From Actinospineispora acaciae DSM 45401 (GTDB lineage: Bacteria > Actinomycetota > Actinomycetes > Mycobacteriales > Pseudonocardiaceae): 64,000 nucleotides of DNA. Under the pieces are notes generated by a model. It ran no database searches. It was not told the DNA's origin and worked only from the letters and a program-made list of their open reading frames with translations. The number at the start of each line of letters is the position of its first letter. Within the stretch, counting starts at the first letter, position 1. The position numbers were made by a program, and so were the translations under genes. Below, in pieces: positions 33,517 to 42,510 of the stretch. Location: positions 62,001-126,000 of the forward strand of contig NZ_JIAI01000016.1 in the NCBI RefSeq assembly GCF_000620785.1, written 5' to 3'.

Positions 33517-35811
33517 ATGACAAGAAGCGAGGGTAGGCGCTGCGCGCTCCCGGGATGCTACGTGGTCATCGAGCCGGAGCCCGACGGTCGCCCCCAGCGC
33601 AAATACTGCACGGCCGCGCATCGAGCCGTTGCCCGGCAGTTGCGTCGCGAGGGCGCGCACCGTTCCGCGAGCGCGCCGCCGCTGCCGCTGCCCACTCCCC
33701 CGCTGCCGCTGCCCCCGCTCGCGCCCATCCCCAGCCTGGCCCAGCGCCGCCGCCAGCTCGCCGAGGCCGCCGCCCGTCGCGCCCGCGCGATGGCGGTGCT
33801 CGGCTCGGCCGGCCTGCTGGTCACCGGCGGCGGCCTGATGGCGGCGAGCGCGCCGATCGGCATGCCCGGCACGACGATCACCGGCACGCCCTGGCTCGCG
33901 GCCACCCCCGACGACGAGCGGAACTGGGCACAACAGGCGCAGGTCACCCTGACCTCGTTGGAGCAGCAGCTCGACGAGGTGGACCAGACCGAGCGGAGCT
34001 GGAACGAGCTGCCGGCGGCGGAGCGCGGTGAGCAGACGCCCGCCGCGGTGCGCGCGCTCGCCGCCCGCCGGGCGTTGCTGCTGCAGCAGCGCGCCACCCT
34101 GCAGTCCGAGCTGGCCACCTGGGAGTCGATGACCGCGGCGGGCGAGCGGCTGGCCGACACCGAGGCCCACGTCGCCACCCTGGAGCGCGCACTCAAGGAG
34201 GTGCCGAGGAACCGGCAGCTCAGCCGGCCCGAGGCGGACACCGCCCAGCAGCTGGGCGAACAGCGCTCGCTGCGGATGCGCCAGCGGGACTCGCAGCGCG
34301 AGGAGCTGGACAGCCTGCGCCAGGGCCTGCACGAGGCGATGGCCGCCCCGCTTCCCGACGACGCGACGGCCACCAAGGCGATCACGTCCCGGGTCACCGA
34401 CCTGGTGAAGAACCCCGGCAAGCGCAAGGGCGGGCACGACGAGAACCCGCTGACCGAGCAGTCCCGCCGCCCGGACATCACCGCGCAGCGCGACCCACAC
34501 TCCCGGGACCGCCAGGACGTGGGCAACGGCGCGCCGCCGAACCCCGGCCGTGCGCAGTCCGGGCCGGGCAGGACGGAGATCCTGGCCGGGCCGGAGCCGG
34601 GTCGCTCCGGCGGCGCCGTCGAGGGCACGGTGAACGGGCTGGAGAAGTCCTCGCCGCGCCTCGGCGGACCCCAGCCCAACGCGAAGCCGGGCGCCCCCGG
34701 GCAGAACCAGAAGCCGGGATCGCTGGGCAACACGCTCAACGACCCTGGCAAGTCCCTCAACGACACCGGCAAGTCGCTCAACGACACCGGGAACGGCCTG
34801 CTCAACAAGCCCGAGGGCGGCGGCCCGCAGCCCCAGCAGCCCGGTGCCAAGCCGAACGCTCCGGCCGGCCAGGCGCCCGGGTCGGAGCGGGGCCGGGGCG
34901 GCGGGCTGACCGACCAGCCGCTCAACAAACCGTTCGAGCGGACCTCGCAGGACACGTTCATCGGCCCGAGCGAGAACACCGCGCCGAAGTCGGCACCGTC
35001 CGCGCCGAGGAAGTCGTCGCCCACGCCGCAGACCAACCTGGTGCCGAGGAGCGGCCCCACCACCAGCACCGGCTCCAGCTCCGGCGGCTACGGCAACAGC
35101 CAGAAGATGGAGGACGCCAGCAAGATCAGCAATGCCGTCGGGCGCGGCAACATGAACGACATGGTCTCCTCCGCGATGGAGGCCAGGGCGCACCAGAACC
35201 AGGCGGGCGGCTCGTCCAGCGCGCCCAGCGGGTCCGGGTACTCGGGCTACTCCGGAGGCGGCAAGAACAGCACGCGAGGCGGCGCGTCGGGCACGGACAT
35301 CGCGGGCAGCATGATGTCCCAGTACGGCGGGATGGGCGGCGGCGGTTCGAGCGGCGGCTCCAAGCGCGGCTCCGGTTCGAGCGGCAAGTCGTCCTCCTCC
35401 AGCTTCAGCCCGATGGACATCGGCGGCATGTTCGGCGGCGGGTCCGGCGGGTCCGGCGGCTCGAAGTCCAAGTCGAAGTCCAGCGGCGGCTCCAAGCGCG
35501 ACTCCGGTTCCAGCTACAGCTCCGGCTCCTCGGGCATCGGCAAGATGATCGAGAAGTACAGCAGCGGCGGCGGAGGCGGCGGGTCCAAGAAGAGTTCGAA
35601 GGGCTCGTCGAGCAAGAGCTCGAAGGGCGGCGGCGACTTCGGCTCGTTCTTCGGCTCCAGCGGCAAGAGCAGCTCGAAGAGTTCGAAGAGCTACAAGAGC
35701 TCCGGAAGCTCCAAGAAGAGTTCCGGGCACAGCGGCAAGAGCAGCTCGAAGGGCAAGAGCTCGAAGGGCAAGAGCGGCGGCGGCAAGAGCTTCGGCGGCT
35801 TCCACTTCTAG
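33517..35811 (+). CDS. Zinc-finger / single-pass membrane protein with coiled coil and Gly-Ser-Lys-rich tail
   Basis: The predicted 764-residue protein was not recognised as a named family. Residues 1-40 hold a treble-clef-like motif (CALPGC, then KYCTAAHR, giving C-x4-C and C-x3-H). A Pro-Leu repeat follows, then a single membrane helix near residues 105-130 (MAVLGSAGLLVTGGGLMAAS). Beyond it lie about 150 residues of coiled coil rich in Gln and Glu, repeats of LNDTGKS type, and a C-terminal 250 residues dominated by Gly, Ser and Lys, ending SFGGFHF. The zinc finger would be cytoplasmic and the rest outside the cell. ATG 33517 is chosen because it directly precedes the finger; GTG 33469 is an alternative. 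The tail's low complexity argues for surface or septal adhesion. Confidence 0.75.
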   Translation: MTRSEGRRCALPGCYVVIEPEPDGRPQRKYCTAAHRAVARQLRREGAHRSASAPPLPLPTPPLPLPPLAPIPSLAQRRRQLAEAAARRARAMAVLGSAGLLVTGGGLMAASAPIGMPGTTITGTPWLAATPDDERNWAQQAQVTLTSLEQQLDEVDQTERSWNELPAAERGEQTPAAVRALAARRALLLQQRATLQSELATWESMTAAGERLADTEAHVATLERALKEVPRNRQLSRPEADTAQQLGEQRSLRMRQRDSQREELDSLRQGLHEAMAAPLPDDATATKAITSRVTDLVKNPGKRKGGHDENPLTEQSRRPDITAQRDPHSRDRQDVGNGAPPNPGRAQSGPGRTEILAGPEPGRSGGAVEGTVNGLEKSSPRLGGPQPNAKPGAPGQNQKPGSLGNTLNDPGKSLNDTGKSLNDTGNGLLNKPEGGGPQPQQPGAKPNAPAGQAPGSERGRGGGLTDQPLNKPFERTSQDTFIGPSENTAPKSAPSAPRKSSPTPQTNLVPRSGPTTSTGSSSGGYGNSQKMEDASKISNAVGRGNMNDMVSSAMEARAHQNQAGGSSSAPSGSGYSGYSGGGKNSTRGGASGTDIAGSMMSQYGGMGGGGSSGGSKRGSGSSGKSSSSSFSPMDIGGMFGGGSGGSGGSKSKSKSSGGSKRDSGSSYSSGSSGIGKMIEKYSSGGGGGGSKKSSKGSSSKSSKGGGDFGSFFGSSGKSSSKSSKSYKSSGSSKKSSGHSGKSSSKGKSSKGKSGGGKSFGGFHF

Positions 35812-35832
35812 GACCCCGCAGGCCTGATCGGG

Positions 35833-35855
35833 TTGTCGGACCCATCGCCTAGGCT
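35833..35855 (+). promoter_or_regulatory. PafBC-type (RecA-NDp) DNA-damage promoter
   Basis: TTGTCGGAC, eight bases, then TAGGCT fits the RecA-NDp pattern TTGTCRGTG-N8-TAGNNT at all but two positions of the 9-mer. The -10 ends six bases before ATG 35862, so the transcript is probably leaderless. Confidence 0.65.
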
Positions 35856-35861
35856 GCAACG

Positions 35862-36764
35862 ATGACGGACACGGCGTCACCGGCTCGGCCGCTGGCGGAG
35901 GGGGACGAACCGGCACCCCGGCGGCGTCCCGCGCTGTCCCCGTCCCGGGCCGGCGACTTCAAGCAGTGCCCGCTGCTGTACAGGTTCCGCGCCGTCGACC
36001 GCCTGCCCGAGCGCCCGACCCGGGCGCAGGTCAGGGGCACGGTGGTGCATGCCGTGCTGGAGCGGCTCTACAAGCTCCCCTCGCCGGAGCGCATCCCGGC
36101 CAACGCCCGCGACCTGGTCGCGCCGGTCTGGGCCGACCTGTCGGCGGCCGAGGAGGGGCTCTCCGAGCTGTTCACCGGCGACGACGACCCCGAGCTGACC
36201 GACTGGCTGGAGTCGGCCGGCGCGCTGCTGGACACCTACTTCACCCTGGAGGACCCGCGCCGGCTGGAGCCCGAGGCCTGCGAGCAGCTGATCGAGGCGG
36301 AGCTGGAGTCGGGCCTGCTGCTGCGCGGCTACATCGACCGGCTCGACGTCGCCCCCGGCGGGCAGGTGCGGGTGGTCGACTACAAGACCGGCGCGGCCCC
36401 CCGCCAGGTCGCCGAGGCGCGCGCGCTGTTCCAGATGAAGTTCTACGCGCTGGTGCTGCTGCTCACCCGGGGCGTGGTGCCCAGCCAGCTGCGGCTGATG
36501 TACCTGGCCGACGGCGAGGCGCTGACCTACCGACCCGACGAGCCGGAGCTGCGGCGGTTCGCCCGCACGCTGGACGCGATCTGGGCGGCCATCCTGCGCG
36601 CCGGCAGGTCCGGCGACTTCCGCCCGAACCCGAGCCGGCTGTGCGACTGGTGCAGCCACCAGGCGCTGTGCCCGGCGTTCGGCGGGACGCCGCCGGAGTA
36701 CCCCGGCTGGCCTGAGCCCGAGGACGTCACCGGGCAGGAGAGCCGGCTCGACCGCGCCGAGTGA
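35862..36764 (+). CDS. RecB-family (PD-(D/E)XK, Cas4-like) exonuclease
   Basis: This 300-residue nuclease has SPSRAGDFKQCPLLYRFR, GTVVHAVLERLY (metal His), LLRGYIDRLDVAPGGQVRVVDYKTG (catalytic D-x-DYKTG) and a C-terminal cysteine cluster (CDWCSHQALCPAF) that, with the early Cys of KQCPLL, can hold a 4Fe-4S cluster as in AddB/Cas4 nucleases. It probably processes DNA ends in repair. The upstream promoter matches PafBC-controlled damage genes. The position after trmI corresponds to Rv2119 in M. tuberculosis. It is convergent with hisG. Confidence 0.9.
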   Translation: MTDTASPARPLAEGDEPAPRRRPALSPSRAGDFKQCPLLYRFRAVDRLPERPTRAQVRGTVVHAVLERLYKLPSPERIPANARDLVAPVWADLSAAEEGLSELFTGDDDPELTDWLESAGALLDTYFTLEDPRRLEPEACEQLIEAELESGLLLRGYIDRLDVAPGGQVRVVDYKTGAAPRQVAEARALFQMKFYALVLLLTRGVVPSQLRLMYLADGEALTYRPDEPELRRFARTLDAIWAAILRAGRSGDFRPNPSRLCDWCSHQALCPAFGGTPPEYPGWPEPEDVTGQESRLDRAE

Positions 36765-36785
36765 GCCGGCTCTCCTCCGGCAAAG

Positions 36786-37688
36786 TCAGGACTGGCCCTC
36801 GGTGGCGACCCAGCCCTCGACCGCACGGCAGGACCGGATCACCGAGGTCAGGATCGCCGTGCAGCCCAGCTTGGCCAGCTTGTCCATGGCCCGGTTCGCC
36901 TCGCCGGCCGGCACCATCGCCCGGACCGCCACCCAGCCGTCCCTGGCCAGCGGGGCCACGGTCGGTGACTGCAGTCCGGGGGTGACCTTCTCCGCCTCGG
37001 TGAGCATCGGCTTCGGGCAGTCGTAGTCGAGCATCAGGTACTGGCGGGCGTACACCACGCCGCGCAGCCGCTCCAGGAAGACCCGCTTCTCCTCTTTGAT
37101 CTCCTCGGGGTCCTCCCGGTCGGGGCGCTGCTCGCGCTCGATCAGGGTGGCCTCGGAGTCCGCGATCGACTCCCCGATGATCTTCAGGTTGTGCTGGCGG
37201 AGGGTGCGGCCGGAGCTGACCACGTCGGCGATCGCATCGGCCAGCCCGAGCTGGATGGCGATCTCGACGGCGCCGTCCAGCTTGACGATCTCCTTCACCT
37301 GGACCCGCTCGGCGGCCAGGTGGGCGCGCACCAGCCTCGGGTACGAGGTGGCGATCTTCCTGCCCTCCAGGTCCTTCAGGCTCCAGTCGCTGTTCTCGTG
37401 CACCGCGTACCGGAACTTGGACTTGCCGAAGCCGAGCTTGAGCAGGTCCTTCACCGGCTTGCCCGACTCGTCCATCAGGTCCTTGCCGGTCACGCCCAGG
37501 TTCAGGTCACCGTTGCCGACGTAGGTGGCGATGTCCTTCGGCCGTAGGTAGAAGAACTCGACCTGGTTGTCCTCGTCGAAGATGCTGAGATCTCGACTAT
37601 CGGAGCGTTGCCGGTATCCGGCCTCGCGCATCATGGTGCTGGCCGGCTCGGCAAGGGTCCCCTTGTTCGGCAGGGCGACGCGGAGCAT
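36786..37688 (-). CDS. hisG: ATP phosphoribosyltransferase HisG (long form)
   Basis: The 300-residue protein starts MLRVALPNKGTLAEPASTMM and has the phosphate-binding region ADAIADVVSSGRTLRQHNL plus a C-terminal ACT-like domain (VRAMVPAGEANRAMDKLAKL) that binds histidine for feedback inhibition. It catalyses the first step of histidine synthesis, joining ATP and PRPP. A segment with ReqRPDREDPEEIKEEK-like charge near residues 195-215 is somewhat longer than in enterics. It lies 37 bp downstream of hisE. Confidence 0.95.
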   Translation of the reverse strand: MLRVALPNKGTLAEPASTMMREAGYRQRSDSRDLSIFDEDNQVEFFYLRPKDIATYVGNGDLNLGVTGKDLMDESGKPVKDLLKLGFGKSKFRYAVHENSDWSLKDLEGRKIATSYPRLVRAHLAAERVQVKEIVKLDGAVEIAIQLGLADAIADVVSSGRTLRQHNLKIIGESIADSEATLIEREQRPDREDPEEIKEEKRVFLERLRGVVYARQYLMLDYDCPKPMLTEAEKVTPGLQSPTVAPLARDGWVAVRAMVPAGEANRAMDKLAKLGCTAILTSVIRSCRAVEGWVATEGQS

Positions 37689-37725
37689 GAACTTCCTTCT
37701 CCTGACAGCGAAACGATCGCCAGTT

Positions 37726-37989
37726 CTAGAGGAACTTGTATACATCTTCCAGGCCGAGGCCACGCCCGAGCATGACCACCTGGATCCGATAGAGCAACTG
37801 GGAGATCTCCTCGGCGAGTCGGTCGTCCGCCTCGTGTTCGGCGGCCAACCAGACCTCGCCGGCCTCCTCCAGGACCTTCTTGCCCTGGGCGTGCACGCCG
37901 GCATCCAGCGCGGAGACCGTCCCGGAGCCCTCCGGGCGGGTTGCCGCCTTCTCGGACAGCTCCGCGAACAGGGAGTCGAATGTCTTCAC
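37726..37989 (-). CDS. hisE: Phosphoribosyl-ATP pyrophosphatase HisE
   Basis: An 87-residue all-alpha enzyme of the MazG-like fold with KKVLEEAGEVWLAAEH and ERxxEE/ExxD-type metal residues in DRLAEEISQLLYRIQVVML. It hydrolyses phosphoribosyl-ATP, the second step of histidine synthesis, and its gene precedes hisG. GTG 37989 is the start. Confidence 0.95.
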   Translation of the reverse strand: MKTFDSLFAELSEKAATRPEGSGTVSALDAGVHAQGKKVLEEAGEVWLAAEHEADDRLAEEISQLLYRIQVVMLGRGLGLEDVYKFL

Positions 37990-38102
37990 CAGCTGTGCTC
38001 CTTTCCCTCATGAGTGTCAGCTGTCACGGCATTCCCTCGCGTGAGGCGCGACACAACTGTCTGCTGACGGCATGCGGCTTGCGACCGGTGGTACCCCCAG
38101 TA

Positions 38103-38840
38103 TCACCGTTCGGACGGCCGGGCCGGCGAAGGGGCACTGTGCGGCGTTCGATGGTTACCGTTGATTGTTTGGGTCCAGATCTCACGCAGCTCGGACTCGG
38201 TCAGGCCGCTCAGGTCGTCGCGGTGCACCCGAAGTGGTCCGGGCGGCACCGGGACCTCGCTCGGTACCACCAGCACCACACAGCCGGCGGCCTGGGCGGA
38301 CGCGGTGCCGGCCGGCGAGTCCTCCACGGCCACGCAGTCCCCCGGCGCCACCCCGAGCTTGGCGGCGGCGATCAGGTACGGGTCGGGGGCGGGCTTGGTG
38401 GCCGGCACCTCGTCGCCGCACACGGTGACGTCGAAGTGCTCCCGGCCGATGGAGTTCAGCGCCCGCTCGACCAGCGGGCGTTCGGTGGAGGTGACCAGCG
38501 CGGTGGCCAGGCCGGCGGCGCGCACCATCCGCAACGCCTCCGGCGCGCCGGGGCGCCACGGCAGGCCGGCGGCGAACAGCGCCTCGGTCCGGGCGGTCAG
38601 CCACCTGGCCGCGTCGGCCATCGCCTCCCGGTCGGGGTCGAGGCCGAGGTGGTCGAACATGATCTTCATGGTCGGCCACATCGAGCTGCCGACCATCGCC
38701 TCCCTGGCCGGCGGGCTCAGCTCGCCCCCCAGGCGCCTGGCCAGCTCGTGCAGGGAGATGTCCCAGAGCTTCTCGGAGTCGACCAGGGTGCCGTCCATGT
38801 CCCAGAGCACGGCCGCCGGGCCGGCATTGCGATAACTCAT
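38103..38840 (-). CDS. HAD-superfamily phosphatase (beta-phosphoglucomutase-like)
   Basis: This 245-residue protein has WDMDGTLVDSEKLW (motif I nucleophile), LVTSTERPLVERAL (motif II Ser/Thr), CGDEVPATKPAPDPYL (motif III Lys) and VAVEDSPAGTASAQAAG (motif IV). It has a helical cap of the PGMB/GPH type. The substrate is unknown; sugar phosphates are likely. ATG 38840 shares its A with the metH stop (TGATG), so its translation is coupled to metH. Confidence 0.85.
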   Translation of the reverse strand: MSYRNAGPAAVLWDMDGTLVDSEKLWDISLHELARRLGGELSPPAREAMVGSSMWPTMKIMFDHLGLDPDREAMADAARWLTARTEALFAAGLPWRPGAPEALRMVRAAGLATALVTSTERPLVERALNSIGREHFDVTVCGDEVPATKPAPDPYLIAAAKLGVAPGDCVAVEDSPAGTASAQAAGCVVLVVPSEVPVPPGPLRVHRDDLSGLTESELREIWTQTINGNHRTPHSAPSPARPSER

Positions 38841-41800
38841 CAAGCGTTGAAGTATTTCGCTTCGGGGTGGTGGGCGACCAGCGCGTCGGTGCTCTGTTCG
38901 GGATGCAGCTGCAGCTCCTCGGACAGCTCGACGCCGATCCGGTCCGGCTCGAGCAGATTGACGATCTTCCGACGGTCCTCCAGGTCAGGGCAGGCACCAT
39001 AGCCGATCGAGTACCGCGCTCCCCGGTAGCCCAGCTTGAAGAACGCCTCGACGTCCTCGGGGTCCTCGGCGGCCACGCTCTGGCCGTCCGACCAGCGCAG
39101 CTCCTGGCGGATCCGGCGGTGCCAGCACTCGGCCAGCGCCTCGGTGAGCTGCACGCCCAGCCCGTGCACCTCCAGGTAGTCGCGGTAGGCGTCCTTGGCG
39201 AACAGCTCCTGGGCGTAGTCCGCGATCGGCTGCCCCATGGTGACCAGGTGCAGCGGCAGCACGTCGACCTCGTTCTTCGCCGCTGCCACCTCGCGCGGGC
39301 GCCAGAAGTCGGCGAGGCACAGGTGCCGGTCCCTGCGCTGGCGGGGGAAGGTGAACCGGAACCGCTCGGGGGCGTCCGGGCGCGGCTCGGACAGCACCAC
39401 CAGCGAGTCGCCCTCGGACACCGCCGGGAAGTAGCCGTAGACCAGCGCGGCGTGGGCCAGCACGCCCTCGGTGGACAGCCGCTCCAGCCAGTACCGCAGC
39501 CGGGGCCGGCCCTCGGTCTCCACCAGCTCCTCGTAGCTCGGCCCGGACCCGCCCTTGGCGCCGCGCAGGCCCCACTGGCCCAGGAAGGTGGCCCGCTCGT
39601 CGATCAGCGACGAGTAGTCGGCCAGCGGCACGCCGCGCACCACCCGGCTGCCCCAGAACGGCGGGGTGGGCACCGGCACGTCGGTGGCCACGTCGGAATG
39701 CGTGGGCGGCGGCCCCTCCGGCTCGGCCTGGGCCTTGCGGCGCTCGGCGATCCGCCGCGAGCGCTCGTGCCGCGCCTTGCGCTCGGCGGCCTTGGCCCGT
39801 TCCTCCTCGGTCTCCACCGGGGCCTCGCCGCGCGCGGTGGCCATCACCGAGCCCATCAGCCGCAGGCCCTCGAACGCGTCGCGGGCGTAGCTGACCTGGC
39901 CCCGGTACAGCTCGGCCAGGTCGTTCTCCACGTACGAGCGGGTCAGCGCGGCGCCGCCGAGCAGCACGGGGTACTTCTGCGCGACCCCCCGGGAGTTCAT
40001 CTCCTCGAGGTTCTCCTTCATGATCACCGTGGACTTGACCAGCAGCCCGGACATGCCCACCGCGTCCGCCCGGTGCTCCTCGGCGGCGCTCAGGATCGTC
40101 GAGATCGGCTGCTTGATGCCCAGGTTGACCACGGTGTAGCCGTTGTTGCTCAGGATGATGTCGACCAGGTTCTTGCCGATGTCGTGCACGTCACCCTTGA
40201 CCGTGGCCAGCACGATCGTGCCCTTGCCCTGGTCGTCCTCGGTCTTCTCCATGTGCGGTTCGAGGTAGGCCACCGCGGACTTCATCACCTCGGCGGACTG
40301 GAGCACGAACGGCAGCTGCATCTGGCCGGAGCCGAACAGCTCGCCGACGGTCTTCATGCCGGACAGCAGCGTGTCGTTGATGATCTCCAGCGCGGGGCGT
40401 TCGAGCAGCGCGGCGTCCAGGTCATTTTCGAGCTCGCCGCGTTCTCCATCCACGATGCGCCGCTCCAGGCGCTCGAACAGCGGCAGCGCGGCCAGCTCCT
40501 CGGCCCGCCCTGCCCGCGCGGAGGACGCGGTGACGCCCTCGAACAGCTCCATGAACCGGCTCAGCGGGTCGTAGCCCTCGCGCCGGCGGTCGTAGACCAG
40601 GTCCAGCGCCACCGACCGCTGCTCGTCCGGGATCTTGGTCATCGGCAGGATCTTGGACGCGTGCACGATCGCGGTATCCAGGCCGGCCTCCACGGCCTCG
40701 TGCAGGAACACCGAGTTGAGCACCTGGCGGGCGGCCGCGTTGAGCCCGAACGACACGTTGGACACCCCGAGCGTCGTCTGCACCTCGGGGTAGCGGCGCT
40801 TCAGCTCGCGGATCGCGTCGATGGTCTCCACCGCGTCGCGGCGGACCTCCTCCTGGCCGGTGGTGATCGGGAAGGTCAGGCAGTCCACCACGATGTCGGG
40901 GACCTTCATGCCGTGGTGGGCGACCAGGTCGTCGATGGTGCGGCTGGCCACCCGGACCTTCCAGTCCGCGGTGCGCGCCTGGCCCTCCTCGTCGATGCAC
41001 ATCACCACCACGGCGGCGCCGTGCTCGCGGACCAGCTCCATGGCGCGCTGGAACCGCGAGCCGGGGCCGTCGCCGTCCTCGTAGTTGACCGAGTTGACGA
41101 TGCACCGCCCGCCCAGGCGCTCCAGCCCGGCGCGCAGCACCGCCGGCTCGGTGGAGTCGAGCATGATCGGCAGGGTGGACGCGGTGGCCAGCCGGCCGGC
41201 CAGCTCGGCCATGTCGGCGGCGCCGTCGCGGCCCACGTAGTCCACGCACAGGTCCAGCAGGTGCGCGCCGTCGCGGGTCTGCTCGCGGGCGATCGCGACG
41301 CAGTCCTCCCAGCGCTGCTCCAGCATGGCCTCACGGAACTTCTTGGAGCCGTTCGCGTTGGTCCGCTCCCCCACCATGAGCACGCTGGTGTCCTGCCGGA
41401 ACGGCACCGGGGCGTACAGCGAGGACACCCCCGGCTCCGGGCGCGGCCGGCGCACCGCCGGGGTGGCCTCCCGCACGGCGGCGACGACCTCGGCGATGTG
41501 CTCGGGCGTGGTCCCGCAGCACCCGCCGACCAGCCGCACCCCGTACTCGCTGACGAACCCGGACAGTGCTCGGGCCAGCTCGTCGGGCCGCAGCGGGTAG
41601 ACCGCGCCGTTCGGCCCCAGCTCGGGCAGCCCGGCGTTCGGCATCACCGACACCGGGATGCCGGCGTGCTTGGACAGGTGGCGCAGGTGCTCGCTCATCT
41701 CGGCGGGGCCGGTCGCGCAGTTCAGCCCGATCAGGTCCACGCCGAGGGCCTCCAGCGCGGACAGCGCGGCGCCGATCTCGCTGCCGAGCAGCATGGTGCC

Positions 41801-42397
41801 GGTGGTCTCCACCGTGACGTGGGTGATGATCGGGACGACCCGGCCCTCGTCGGCCATCGCGCGGCGGGCGGCGATCACCGCCGCCTTGGCCTGCAGCAGG
41901 TCCTGGACGGTCTCGATGAGTACGGCGTCCACCCCGCCGGCGAGCAGCCCGCCGACGCACTCGCGGTAGGCGTCACGCAGGTCGGTGAACGTGGCGTGGC
42001 CGAGCGTGGGCAGCTTGGTGCCGGGGCCGACCGAGCCGAGCACGAACCGGGGCGCGTCCGCCGTGGCGTACTCGTCGGCCGCCCGGCGGGCGATCACCGC
42101 GCCCTTCTCCGCCAGCTCGCGGATCCGGTCCGCGATGTCGTACTCGCCGAGGTTGGACAGGTTCGTCCCGAACGTGTTGGTCTCGATCAGGTCGGCGCCG
42201 ACCTCGAGGTTCGCCCGGTGCACCTGTTCGACCACGTCGGGACGGGTCTCGTTGAGGATCTCGTTACAGCCCTCCAGCCCGGCGAAGTCGTCCAGGCTCA
42301 GAGCCGCGCCCTGCAGCATGGTGCCCATCGCGCAGTCGGCGATGAGGACTCGGTCTTCCAGGGCGCGCAGCAGCGACGAATCGCGGGCGGTCGACAC
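38840..42397 (-). CDS. metH: Cobalamin-dependent methionine synthase MetH
   Basis: This 1185-residue enzyme contains in order: the homocysteine/zinc domain (ADCAMGTMLQ, with LIGLNCATGP and VGGCCGTTPEHI supplying the three Cys), the methyltetrahydrofolate domain (VGERTNANGSKKFREAM), the cobalamin cap and B12-binding domain (GDVHDIGKNLVDIILSNNGY, the DxHxxG motif), and the AdoMet reactivation domain (RIGVELSEELQLHPEQSTD end). It methylates homocysteine using methyl-B12. GTG 42397 is chosen because TATTCT sits eight bases upstream for leaderless transcription; GTG 42403 is also in frame. No cobalamin riboswitch was seen. The HAD gene follows with coupled translation. Confidence 0.95.
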   Translation of the reverse strand: MSTARDSSLLRALEDRVLIADCAMGTMLQGAALSLDDFAGLEGCNEILNETRPDVVEQVHRANLEVGADLIETNTFGTNLSNLGEYDIADRIRELAEKGAVIARRAADEYATADAPRFVLGSVGPGTKLPTLGHATFTDLRDAYRECVGGLLAGGVDAVLIETVQDLLQAKAAVIAARRAMADEGRVVPIITHVTVETTGTMLLGSEIGAALSALEALGVDLIGLNCATGPAEMSEHLRHLSKHAGIPVSVMPNAGLPELGPNGAVYPLRPDELARALSGFVSEYGVRLVGGCCGTTPEHIAEVVAAVREATPAVRRPRPEPGVSSLYAPVPFRQDTSVLMVGERTNANGSKKFREAMLEQRWEDCVAIAREQTRDGAHLLDLCVDYVGRDGAADMAELAGRLATASTLPIMLDSTEPAVLRAGLERLGGRCIVNSVNYEDGDGPGSRFQRAMELVREHGAAVVVMCIDEEGQARTADWKVRVASRTIDDLVAHHGMKVPDIVVDCLTFPITTGQEEVRRDAVETIDAIRELKRRYPEVQTTLGVSNVSFGLNAAARQVLNSVFLHEAVEAGLDTAIVHASKILPMTKIPDEQRSVALDLVYDRRREGYDPLSRFMELFEGVTASSARAGRAEELAALPLFERLERRIVDGERGELENDLDAALLERPALEIINDTLLSGMKTVGELFGSGQMQLPFVLQSAEVMKSAVAYLEPHMEKTEDDQGKGTIVLATVKGDVHDIGKNLVDIILSNNGYTVVNLGIKQPISTILSAAEEHRADAVGMSGLLVKSTVIMKENLEEMNSRGVAQKYPVLLGGAALTRSYVENDLAELYRGQVSYARDAFEGLRLMGSVMATARGEAPVETEEERAKAAERKARHERSRRIAERRKAQAEPEGPPPTHSDVATDVPVPTPPFWGSRVVRGVPLADYSSLIDERATFLGQWGLRGAKGGSGPSYEELVETEGRPRLRYWLERLSTEGVLAHAALVYGYFPAVSEGDSLVVLSEPRPDAPERFRFTFPRQRRDRHLCLADFWRPREVAAAKNEVDVLPLHLVTMGQPIADYAQELFAKDAYRDYLEVHGLGVQLTEALAECWHRRIRQELRWSDGQSVAAEDPEDVEAFFKLGYRGARYSIGYGACPDLEDRRKIVNLLEPDRIGVELSEELQLHPEQSTDALVAHHPEAKYFNA

Positions 42398-42510
42398 AAT
42401 CACCGAGAATAGTCGCCGAACGCCCCTCGCCCCGGGGGGATTGTCGCCGATCGCACCCGATCGGCACGCCCGACCCGTCACGAACCGCCCGACGGCCTTA
42501 GGCTGAACCG

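Noticed and set aside
34700..35800. Repetitive tract considered as CRISPR or satellite DNA
   Set aside because: Repeats follow codon periods (Gly, Ser, Lys codons) inside an intact reading frame; there are no equal spacers.
33370..35916. 848-codon minus-strand frame opposite the Gly/Ser/Lys gene
   Set aside because: It is the mirror of a low-complexity, high-GC gene; its product is an Ala/Arg/Leu/Gly-rich string with no motif.
42404..42510. Cobalamin riboswitch upstream of metH
   Set aside because: The divergent gap is only about 110 bp, no B12-box-like sequence was seen, and the promoter looks leaderless.
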